41,224 nt of DNA from Fidelibacterota bacterium (GTDB lineage Bacteria > Fidelibacterota > Marinisomatia > SCGC-AAA003-L08 > JACNLC01). Position numbers and translations under genes: made by a program. This document shows positions 18,124-25,194 of the stretch, piece after piece (the first letter of the stretch is position 1; every line of letters starts with the position of its first letter). The stretch spans positions 1 to 41,224 of the forward strand of contig JAJRUW010000046.1 of assembly GCA_024277615.1 (NCBI GenBank), written 5' to 3'. The notes below the pieces were generated by a model. It was not told the DNA's origin. It worked only from the letters and a program-made list of their open reading frames with translations, and ran no database searches.

Positions 18124-18154
18124 AAACAAAGTCCGGTATTACCGGACTTTGTTT
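18124..18154. terminator. intrinsic terminator downstream of the PpiD-like gene
   Basis: AAACAAAGTCCGG, loop TATTA and CCGGACTTTGTTT form a perfect 13-bp inverted repeat with A-rich and T-rich ends. It lies about 30 bases beyond the stop of the minus-strand PpiD-like gene. The GC core is nearly that of the groEL terminator some 390 bases away. Confidence 0.8.
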
Positions 18155-18182
18155 AGTTTATCATTAAATAAGTGACGTCAAA

Positions 18183-19739
18183 CTAATAGGATTTGCTTCT
18201 CAGGTCCTCAATCTCGATGCTCTTTTTATAATCTCCAAGCCAGGAGGAGTAGATATTGTTCTGCTTTGAGCTAAGCAGACGGTCACGAATTTCATCATGT
18301 TCTTCGGCAAATTTGTCGGCATCAAATTCAGATTTTTCAAGCAGTCTGACAATGGCAACTGCGCTAAAAGTTTCGATCGGTTCAGAGACGTCACCTACAG
18401 ACATGGCCCGCAGGGTCCCTGTGAGGGTGCTGCTTCGGCCGATACCTTTGAAACTCCCTCCGATTGCCTTAGAGGAGTCCGAGGCGAATTCCACCAATTC
18501 ATTGTTATCGGCAATGCTCTGAAAATCTTCAGTATTATCCGCTGCCTTGACGAGAACCTGGCGGGCATAATCTTTTTTCTTTTCCCTGATGAGCGTTTTG
18601 CGAATATTATCGGAGACTTCAGCAAGCGGCTTATATCCGCCTGGTTTTTCACCTATGAGATGGAAAACAGCGATGCCATTATCAGCAGTCAGGGGGTCAG
18701 AGAGAGCACCGACAGGATTATCAAATGCAAACCTTACGGCATCCCGCATAACGCCCATTCGAAAGGGTATCCCGGAATTATTTTTATACCCCTCGGTGAT
18801 ATCCAGTGTATCGGCAATAGTAACATTAAATGTGTCCAGAGCGGCATAAAAAGATGAAAAATCGGCTTCACCGGCGAATTGCAGCGCCACACTGTTAATG
18901 CTGTCCTGATATGTTGTCTGCAGGGTTGAGTCGATATCGGCATTCTGGGTTGACCAGAAGACATAATCGACGGTACGGGAGGGTTCAAGTTTGTAAAGTT
19001 TTTCTTTATCTTTATTATACTTGTCCCTTATTTCATCATCGGTGATAACGATCAGGCTGTCATCAATATTGCTGTTCAGAACATAAATATATTCAATAGT
19101 ACAGGTAACATTTTTCTTTTCAAAATCGCGCCTGATTTCAAATTCGGAGACGGAAGCAGTGTGATTATAAATATCTCTCAACTTGCGGTTTGGTAAATAA
19201 GTTCTGAGATAATTCTCCCAAACTATCCAAAATTGATCCAGTGTTGCCGGATAACTTCCGGTGCGCAGGGCATTCTGGTATTCGTTCAGCTGAAAGGCGC
19301 CGGTTGAATCGGCAAAGAAACCTCCCTTGGTCAATTGATCCTGTAGCGATTTAGGGGGCGTCAGCAGCATAAAATCATAGATTTCGTCTGCGCTGGCCCT
19401 GAGTCCCAGTTCGTTAATTTTTTCATCCTGTATGACCTGATCCACGATGGTATTCCAGGCTGAGTTGCGGGCATTCTGTACGGCCCGGCTGTCAATTGTA
19501 TTACCGGCCTGCCGCTGTGAGGTCAGTTGCCTGTCCTGTTCGGCGCGAAACTGCTGATGTGTAATGTGATGACCGTCAACGGTTCCCACATATAAATTCT
19601 GTTGGTTGCGGCCCAATATTTTGTCCATAATATTAGCGCCGCCGACCAGTCCGCCTACGGTCATACTGGCCAGGAAAAATATTAATAAAGTCCAGAGAAT
19701 GATGTGAGATCGTTCTCTGATGGAATGCATATTAATCAA
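18183..19739 (-). CDS. membrane-anchored SurA/PpiD-like periplasmic folding factor
   Basis: The 518-residue protein has one N-terminal membrane helix (about 12-36, IILWTLLIFFLASMTVGGLVGG). A SurA_N-type chaperone region follows (VGTVDGHHITHQQFRAEQDRQ and VDQVIQDEKINELGLRAS). A parvulin-like segment covers about residues 210-410 and a second related one the C terminus. This is the layout of PpiD, an inner-membrane chaperone at the exit of the Sec translocon. The parvulin catalytic residues are not evident, so it may act only as a chaperone. The TTG at 19739 has GGAG eight bases upstream and is preferred over the ATG three codons later. It probably helps outer-membrane and secreted proteins fold. 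Confidence 0.8.
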   Translation of the reverse strand: MINMHSIRERSHIILWTLLIFFLASMTVGGLVGGANIMDKILGRNQQNLYVGTVDGHHITHQQFRAEQDRQLTSQRQAGNTIDSRAVQNARNSAWNTIVDQVIQDEKINELGLRASADEIYDFMLLTPPKSLQDQLTKGGFFADSTGAFQLNEYQNALRTGSYPATLDQFWIVWENYLRTYLPNRKLRDIYNHTASVSEFEIRRDFEKKNVTCTIEYIYVLNSNIDDSLIVITDDEIRDKYNKDKEKLYKLEPSRTVDYVFWSTQNADIDSTLQTTYQDSINSVALQFAGEADFSSFYAALDTFNVTIADTLDITEGYKNNSGIPFRMGVMRDAVRFAFDNPVGALSDPLTADNGIAVFHLIGEKPGGYKPLAEVSDNIRKTLIREKKKDYARQVLVKAADNTEDFQSIADNNELVEFASDSSKAIGGSFKGIGRSSTLTGTLRAMSVGDVSEPIETFSAVAIVRLLEKSEFDADKFAEEHDEIRDRLLSSKQNNIYSSWLGDYKKSIEIEDLRSKSY

Positions 19740-19802
19740 CTGAGTAACTCCAGATTTTTATAGTGTTAAAGGATCTCAAATATATCCGCATACCGGATCG
19801 AG

Positions 19803-19875
19803 TGGAGATAAGCGGGATCGAACCGCTGACCTCATGAATGCCATTCATGCGCTCTCCCAACTGAGCTATATCCCC
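19803..19875 (-). tRNA. tRNA-Ala (anticodon GGC)
   Basis: The minus strand folds as a complete cloverleaf of 73 bases. It has a seven-base acceptor GGGGATA/TATCTCC with one G-U, the D arm GCTCAGTTGGGAGAGC, and the anticodon stem CATGA/TCATG with loop ATGGCAT. A five-base variable region and the T arm AGCGGTTCGATCCCGCT follow. The anticodon GGC reads alanine GCC/GCU codons. The 3' CCA is not encoded. Confidence 0.95.
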
Positions 19876-19975
19876 AAAATGTAAAAAATCATCTTTAGCA
19901 CGGCACGAAATTTATCGTGTTATCCTAATATCTCAAAGCACAAGTTCGGCAATCCGGTTGAAAAAAAGAAAATAT

Positions 19976-20989
19976 TTATTTCCTGACGTCGGACTTGTAA
20001 CCGTTTTCATCAGCAACCCAACAACTCACCGAATGCTCCTTTTCACTACTGATGGCTTTTAGCACCGGTTCCATCGTTTTGCATTTGTCTATACAAAACT
20101 CACAGCGGGGGTGAAAATGGCAACCATCCGGAAATTCTGTAGCGCTGGGGACCATACCCTCAATCGTGTACAGGCTGTCGGGATGTTCTCCTACGGCATT
20201 TAATTTAGGAATGGATTTCAGCAGGCCGTTTGTATAGGGATGTTTTGAGTTATAAAAAATATCCCTTACATTCCCCTGTTCGACAACCTTACCCGCATAC
20301 ATGACCAGCACCCGCTGAGCTACTTCCGCTATCACACCCAGATCGTGAGTAATCATGATAACTGCAAGGTTGAAGTCATCCTGCAATTTTTGAATGAGGT
20401 CCAGGATCTGGGCCTGAATGGTAACATCCAGAGCAGTTGTAGGCTCATCGGCGATGAGAACATGAGGATTACAGCTTAGAGCCATGGCGATCATGACCCG
20501 TTGGCGCATGCCGCCGGATAATTGGTGGGGGTACTCACGGATGCGCTGACGGGGTGCCGGAATTCCAACCAGCTCAAGCATTTCAACAGCCTTTTCCTCG
20601 GCTGCCGCTTTATCAAGTTTCTGATGCAACTGTATGGCTTCCATGATCTGGTCACCACAGGTAAAAACGGGATTCAGGGAAGTCATGGGTTCCTGAAAGA
20701 TCATGGATATGCTATTACCCCTGATCTCTCTGAGCCGATTTTCGGGTAGTCTCAGAATGTCAGTACCCTTGAATAAAATTTCACCACCGGCAAAATATCC
20801 CGGGGGAGATTCGATCAGGCGCATCAGGGAGAGGGCTGTGACGGATTTACCACAGCCCGACTCACCTACAATTCCCAGAGTTTCACCCGGGTAGATCTCG
20901 AAACTGACATCATCCACAGCTTTGGCCAGGCCGTCATCGGTTTTAAAATAGGTTTTAAGCTTACTGACTTGTATGATGGGTTCAGGCAT
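19976..20989 (-). CDS. oligopeptide/dipeptide ABC transporter ATP-binding protein, OppD/DppD type
   Basis: The ATG at 20989 gives MPEPIIQVSKLKTYF, the usual OppD beginning. A GTG at 21028 would start inside a perfect hairpin and is not favoured. The 337-residue product has Walker A GESGCGKS, the signature LSGGMRQR, Walker B VLIADEPTTALD and the H-loop MITHDLG. It ends in the oligopeptide-type C-terminal domain with the Cys cluster CHFHPRCEFCIDKC. It would power import of peptides through an inner-membrane permease. No permease, binding protein or OppF partner is adjacent on this side, so the other parts lie elsewhere or downstream use is shared. It reads as a separate gene from the four-gene membrane cluster upstream. 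Confidence 0.9.
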   Translation of the reverse strand: MPEPIIQVSKLKTYFKTDDGLAKAVDDVSFEIYPGETLGIVGESGCGKSVTALSLMRLIESPPGYFAGGEILFKGTDILRLPENRLREIRGNSISMIFQEPMTSLNPVFTCGDQIMEAIQLHQKLDKAAAEEKAVEMLELVGIPAPRQRIREYPHQLSGGMRQRVMIAMALSCNPHVLIADEPTTALDVTIQAQILDLIQKLQDDFNLAVIMITHDLGVIAEVAQRVLVMYAGKVVEQGNVRDIFYNSKHPYTNGLLKSIPKLNAVGEHPDSLYTIEGMVPSATEFPDGCHFHPRCEFCIDKCKTMEPVLKAISSEKEHSVSCWVADENGYKSDVRK

Positions 20990-21017
20990 TTGGGGTTGTC
21001 GCTTAGTGAGTTGTGAG

Positions 21018-21056
21018 CTGATACGCACAGGAAAAAGGATTTCCTGTGCGTATCAG
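21018..21056 (-). other. perfect 17-bp hairpin between the membrane cluster and the OppD-type gene
   Basis: CTGATACGCACAGGAAA and its exact complement enclose a five-base loop (AAGGA on the plus strand). It fills most of the 83 bases between the 21073 stop and the OppD-type ATG. No U tract follows on the minus strand, so it is not a standard terminator. It could block read-through, protect the upstream mRNA's 3' end or hinder ribosomes at the internal GTG. Confidence 0.6.
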
Positions 21057-21072
21057 AGTTATATTACGGTAA

Positions 21073-21906
21073 TTAGGCGCTTAATTTTTCCGTCTCATCC
21101 TTTTTCTGGAATGCCCAGACTGCCAGCAAAACGATCATAGCACCCAGGATCCAGTAGGTGGCATGGCTGAATTCAGCATCTTTGAATCGGATCAGATCGT
21201 TAAAGCGGCCGATGAGCAGAGAGATACGACCCATCACTGCAAATCCGAAGGACGCACCGAATGAGATCATAAGGAAATAAATCCCGATTTTACTGGCTTT
21301 CCCCAGTAGGCCCTTATGTTCCCTGGAAAAGAAGAAATACAGCAACCCGGTGATTGTACCGATAATGACAATAATGCCATTCAATATGACCACCCAATTA
21401 CCTGAAAAATCCACTACTGCAGCTTTAGCCTGTTCGATGACATCAGAATTAAGATACCCATAGAACCGGAGTCCTGCGGCCATGCCGACGATGTATGCCA
21501 AAGCCCAGCGAGCCAGCCAACCGACTTTCGGAACCAGTCTGAGGATCATGAAAATGCCGAGGATGAAAGGGATTAGATAACTCAGCCGGATCTGGTCATG
21601 ACCTTCAATCCCACCAGCAGGGAAATAGCCCGAAGGTGCGATCATTCCCATAAAATCATAAATACCATACCATATTTTTTCCAGAATTGTCTGGTCTGTA
21701 CCTTCGGCAATCTTGGGCCAGAGCCGGCCAAACAGATTGGGCTGAACCTGTGCCCAGAAAGCCTGGGCAGCCCAATACCCGGCCGAGACACCAACAAAAA
21801 TATGTTCGGCAGCTTTGTAGAACGGGTTATCATCAAAAAGATAACTAAAAATTGCGAGCGTTAAAAATGCCGCAAACCAGGCACCTAATATTTCAGCTGA
21901 AAACAT
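21073..21906 (-). CDS. polytopic membrane protein, last gene of a four-gene cluster
   Basis: The 277-residue protein has about seven or eight membrane helices with a conserved-looking region FDDNPFYKAAEHIFVGVSAGYW near the N terminus. A loop of about 50 residues (WPKIAEGTDQTILEKIWYGIYDF) faces one side. The end is charged (QKKDETEKLSA). I recognise no transporter family. A GGGGG ribosome site precedes the ATG, and the gene starts nine bases after the preceding stop. Its steady linkage with three other membrane proteins suggests a membrane complex. Function unknown. Confidence 0.75.
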   Translation of the reverse strand: MFSAEILGAWFAAFLTLAIFSYLFDDNPFYKAAEHIFVGVSAGYWAAQAFWAQVQPNLFGRLWPKIAEGTDQTILEKIWYGIYDFMGMIAPSGYFPAGGIEGHDQIRLSYLIPFILGIFMILRLVPKVGWLARWALAYIVGMAAGLRFYGYLNSDVIEQAKAAVVDFSGNWVVILNGIIVIIGTITGLLYFFFSREHKGLLGKASKIGIYFLMISFGASFGFAVMGRISLLIGRFNDLIRFKDAEFSHATYWILGAMIVLLAVWAFQKKDETEKLSA

Positions 21907-21915
21907 GCCTACCCC

Positions 21916-22761
21916 CTAACTCTTTTTGGATTGTTTGCGTTGAATGAAATATGTAATGTTCCCCAATATGATAAACAGCACTATCACAACATGGGCGATG
22001 GACTGTGCGGCCATCATACCGGTGGCCCGCCCCACTTTACCGACGAGCTTTTCATATTCGGCTGCTCCGGGCATCCCGGCAAGAATACCCTGGATCTGAC
22101 CACTCTCTACATAGGGCAGAATTTCCGTAACCTGAATGGATGTACAACCCGTTGACATGAGAATATTGTGGGGATCCGTAGCATACTGCACCCATTCCTT
22201 ACTGCCGGGATATCCGGCAGAAAGACTGAACACCAGGTTGAAATCTTCAACGTTGTTTACACCCTGCATCATGGGAATATCCGAAATCTGATTTCCGCGT
22301 GTATCCACTGTGAAAAGTGCGCGCAGGTCCGAGGCAACACCTTTTATCACGGCTTCATTCCCGGGTTTGTAGCCGAGATTGACAAAATCTTTGCCGTAAG
22401 TAAGATGCATCTCCTTCTCGGCAACCTGACTGAGAGCATTGGTGGACATGAAAACGCCATCCGGCCAGAGGGCCATACCGAAGACTTTATGGCCATCTTC
22501 AAATAGCTGCCGGAGCAGCGCTATGGCCATGGGATGTATTTCGGGCTTCGTACTCGGACCGTATTCAAAAGAGACCAGTACATTCGAATGTGCAGGCAGG
22601 GAAGATACCGCATCGAACACAGCCTGAGATTGGCTCGTTGGACGAATCGGGATTTTCAGGGGTTTAATCAATGGGATCAACACGGAGAGTCCCACCAGTA
22701 AAAAAATGATCCTCCTGTCAACAGAGCCGAGCTTAACGATAAAATTCAATAATTTCTGCAT
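21916..22761 (-). CDS. membrane-anchored protein with extracytoplasmic or cytoplasmic globular domain, cluster gene three
   Basis: The 281-residue product is bracketed by an N-terminal helix (about 18-34) and a C-terminal helix (about 252-272). Between them lies one globular domain of about 210 residues. Notable words are NVLVSFEYGPSTKPEIHPMA, KVFGMALWPDG, GKDFVNLGYKPG and STGCTSIQVTEILPYVESGQIQG. The alternating beta-alpha pattern hints at a Rossmann-like or periplasmic-binding-like fold, but no signature is decisive. The ATG overlaps the previous stop as TAATG, so it is translationally coupled to the 347-residue protein. Function unknown. Confidence 0.75.
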   Translation of the reverse strand: MQKLLNFIVKLGSVDRRIIFLLVGLSVLIPLIKPLKIPIRPTSQSQAVFDAVSSLPAHSNVLVSFEYGPSTKPEIHPMAIALLRQLFEDGHKVFGMALWPDGVFMSTNALSQVAEKEMHLTYGKDFVNLGYKPGNEAVIKGVASDLRALFTVDTRGNQISDIPMMQGVNNVEDFNLVFSLSAGYPGSKEWVQYATDPHNILMSTGCTSIQVTEILPYVESGQIQGILAGMPGAAEYEKLVGKVGRATGMMAAQSIAHVVIVLFIILGNITYFIQRKQSKKS

Positions 22762-23804
22762 TAGTTTTCTCCCAGGAATGATCTTTCAAGTCCCACAATG
22801 ATCCGGAAGGATGTTCCCACAATCCCCAGTCCGATGCCGATCATTATAGCTCTGGCGCCGGCAGTGGTGGGGACGTTGAAAATCCATTCCTGCAGTACGG
22901 GCAGATAGAGAAAGAAGGGCTGCCGGGGATCAAATTGAAAAATATATCCGCAGATCAATACGACGGCGATACCCAGCACTACACCGCCGAACAGGTATCG
23001 TCTGTCCCGGATGAACGGGGCAGCAAGTGCTCCCAGACCCATCACGAGAAAAATGGCAATGATCCAGGGGCTGATCATCTGACCAATGGGAACCCTGCCC
23101 AGCATCAGGATAATGCCCGCACTCAGCAACAGGGTGGCCTCAAAATTCCGGATTCTGAATGCCCGGTAGGAAGCAGAAGCTACAAAAAAGGCCAACAGGG
23201 CGAACATTGTGGCTGAGAGGGGTGTAAAGATATACTGGAACATCCAGTAAAAGAGGGACCCGCTGTCACCTTTTTTAGCCTGCAGGTGAGCGCCCCAGTC
23301 CGATGTTTTGGTTTCAACTGAAGAAGCGAAGGGGGATAGTTTCAGGGCAAATTCTTCAGCCCCGCTTTTGGTGATGTATATTTTCGGGACCGTGTAAGCT
23401 TTAGCACCATCCGACAGACTGGCATAGACCACAGCTTCGGCCGCTCCGGTTTCATCAGCAACCAGTTTGGAGACAGCCGGCAGGTCGGCATTGGCAATGC
23501 CGTCCACCGTAATCGTGTTAGAACCCCGGAACAGGAAACCGGCAAAAATGGAAAAGAAAAACCCGCCAACGGCAAGGATGCTGTACTGCCAGTTACGCTG
23601 CTTTTTGAAGATCTTCAGAAGTTGAAGTTTCAATAGATTCAGGGCGCCGAGGAAAATGGCGAATGAAGCGATGATGTCAAACCATTGGGTAGAGTCGTTA
23701 TCTACATAGTTGGCAATGGCCGCATTGTTGATGAAGTGTCCAAACAATGTGAGAAGGCCTACTACAATGACGATGATAATGGGTACTTGTCGTTTTAATA
23801 ACAT
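22761..23804 (-). CDS. polytopic membrane protein with an inserted soluble domain, cluster gene two
   Basis: The 347-residue protein starts with three membrane helices (about 7-25, 42-60, 75-93). It then has a soluble insert of roughly 90 residues (TVDGIANADLPAVSKLVADE to SDWGAHLQAKKGD), then about five more helices. A good AGGAGG ribosome site precedes the ATG. It sits eight bases after the first gene of the cluster and overlaps the next. I recognise no family. The insert and the two-part membrane region could make it the core of a complex with the other three proteins. Confidence 0.75.
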   Translation of the reverse strand: MLLKRQVPIIIVIVVGLLTLFGHFINNAAIANYVDNDSTQWFDIIASFAIFLGALNLLKLQLLKIFKKQRNWQYSILAVGGFFFSIFAGFLFRGSNTITVDGIANADLPAVSKLVADETGAAEAVVYASLSDGAKAYTVPKIYITKSGAEEFALKLSPFASSVETKTSDWGAHLQAKKGDSGSLFYWMFQYIFTPLSATMFALLAFFVASASYRAFRIRNFEATLLLSAGIILMLGRVPIGQMISPWIIAIFLVMGLGALAAPFIRDRRYLFGGVVLGIAVVLICGYIFQFDPRQPFFLYLPVLQEWIFNVPTTAGARAIMIGIGLGIVGTSFRIIVGLERSFLGEN

Positions 23805-23812
23805 GAGTCCTC

Positions 23813-24673
23813 CTAATACGATGTTAGAAGTGAGAGGATATCGAAATCGGTCCAGCCTGCCTGGTGAGCTCCGTTCAGCACAAAGACCAGCACAATGATG
23901 ATCATGATCCAGAGTTTGACAATGTCCTGTCCTTTAATGCTGCCCAGCAGTTCGGGCTTTTGCGACAGATAGGCACTGGCTGTAAAAAATTCTTCACCGA
24001 TGAGTGTGTAATCACAGGCCGTGACGAAAAAGGGAATTTGAGCGGGGGAGCCGGTCCCGGCGATTTGAATTGCACCGATGGAGTTTCCCGTTTCGGCCAG
24101 AATTAGGGATTCTGCATAAAATTTACCCTGATAAAAACAGGCGGCAGGTTTTTCACGCAACATAATACCATCCACACCAGCGGCATAGGCAAACTGATCA
24201 TCGGTCAGGTAATGCACCATATCATCATAATAGAGATCGGGACGTCCTTCTTTAAGGTAGGACTCCCGGCAGGTTTCGCGGGCTGCTTCCATGACGATGG
24301 ATCTGGCAACGGGGACATGCAAACCCGCTTCGTAGCGTGCAGTCATCCGAGCCACATTTCCCAGAATGATCAGCCCGGCAACCGTTTCTACCTGGTCCAT
24401 ATCCTGGATTCCCGGAACGAACAATACCGGTTTGCCCATCTCAGTGGCTCTGCCAACGGCTTCCTCCAGGGCTTTTAACCCGGCAATGGGGCGCAGATAA
24501 ACTTCATCACCCCGCTTAGCCTTGCCGGTGTAATAAAGTATCGTGACCGATACGATGACAACGGCGACGAACATGGCCGCATTCCCTTCACGGAATACAT
24601 GGCCGTAACCCCACCAATATAAAAGCAGCGCTAACAGGCCGACGCCAAATAAAAGCAGATTATTTTTATTCAT
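23813..24673 (-). CDS. membrane protein, first gene of the four-gene cluster (DUF6754-like)
   Basis: The ATG at 24673 has GGAG seven bases upstream and is preferred over the frame start at 24703. The 286-residue product has two N-terminal helices, then a conserved globular part (GLKALEEAVGRATEMGKPVLFVPG, GLIILGNVARMTARYEAGLHVP, FYAESLILAETGNSIGAIQIAGTG, each cut to short words). It ends with a C-terminal helix. From memory this resembles proteins labelled DUF6754, an uncharacterised domain. I cannot verify the match. It opens a minus-strand operon of four membrane proteins with gaps or overlaps of ten bases or fewer. Confidence 0.75.
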   Translation of the reverse strand: MNKNNLLLFGVGLLALLLYWWGYGHVFREGNAAMFVAVVIVSVTILYYTGKAKRGDEVYLRPIAGLKALEEAVGRATEMGKPVLFVPGIQDMDQVETVAGLIILGNVARMTARYEAGLHVPVARSIVMEAARETCRESYLKEGRPDLYYDDMVHYLTDDQFAYAAGVDGIMLREKPAACFYQGKFYAESLILAETGNSIGAIQIAGTGSPAQIPFFVTACDYTLIGEEFFTASAYLSQKPELLGSIKGQDIVKLWIMIIIVLVFVLNGAHQAGWTDFDILSLLTSY

Positions 24674-24780
24674 ATAGTCTCCAACATGACCTTTTCCAGG
24701 CAATTAATTGATGATCCTGCCCGCCAGGCAGAAGATTGATCATCGGTATTGTAACTATTCAGCTCAGTGAAAAAATAAAT

Positions 24781-24837
24781 AATCCTCTTGCAGTAAGCGA
24801 ATGTCCACTGGCAAGGTGAATATTCCAAAAGAGGATT
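24781..24837. other. inverted repeat with alternative inner pairing
   Basis: The outer arms AATCCTCTT (24781-24789) and AAGAGGATT (24829-24837) are exact complements. A second pairing, CTTGCAGT with ACTGGCAAG (one bulged base), shares the CTT of the first arm, so the two stems exclude each other. This could be an RNA switch or leftover of a mobile element. The strand is not determined. Confidence 0.3.
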
Positions 24838-24976
24838 GAAAACTCGGGCAAAATCTACTAAATATTATTATGATTCAAACATGAATTTTTTATTACCCCC
24901 GGCCGGTATTTGCTCATAAGAGGATGGAACAGTGCTGATCGAACAGAAGTCTCTCCCGCAAGGGATGTCAGAACTA

Positions 24977-25056
24977 AACCGGCAGGGGTCCGGGTGAATG
25001 ATAAAGGTCTATGCCCGGGAGGTTTTCGAGTAACTTCGACAGGAACCCCGCCGGTT
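24977..25056. other. 80-base multi-stem inverted repeat, possible structured RNA
   Basis: AACCGGC-A-GGGGT (24977-24989) pairs with ACCCCGCCGGTT (25045-25056) with one bulged A. Inside, CCGGG (24990-24994) pairs with CCCGG (25014-25018) to form an inner arm. It lies about 140 bases upstream of the C25-type gene. I do not recognise it as a known riboswitch class. Confidence 0.35.
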
Positions 25057-25194
25057 CATAAAATAAAACAGTTCCCCGGCTTAATTTACAAACTATTACT
25101 TTTTTCCCATCCGGGAGAGTATCTATAATTTCCGCCCCTGTCCTGTCCCGATAATGTCAGTCTGAAATGCTGTAACATCTATAATGGAGGTTGA

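Larger units (their letters stand above)
24674..25194. other. 521-base divergent intergenic region with two structured elements
   Basis: The region separates the membrane cluster (minus) from the C25-type gene (plus) and should contain both promoters. A TATAAT at 25124-25129 could be a -10 box for the plus-strand gene, but no good -35 box is placed before it. Two potential RNA structures at 24781-24837 and 24977-25056 are listed separately. A 72-codon frame at 24910-25128 lacks a ribosome site and is not called. Confidence 0.5.

Noticed and set aside
24910-25128. 72-codon open frame upstream of the C25-type gene
   Set aside because: No ribosome site, protein-unlike composition, and it overlaps a strong inverted repeat.
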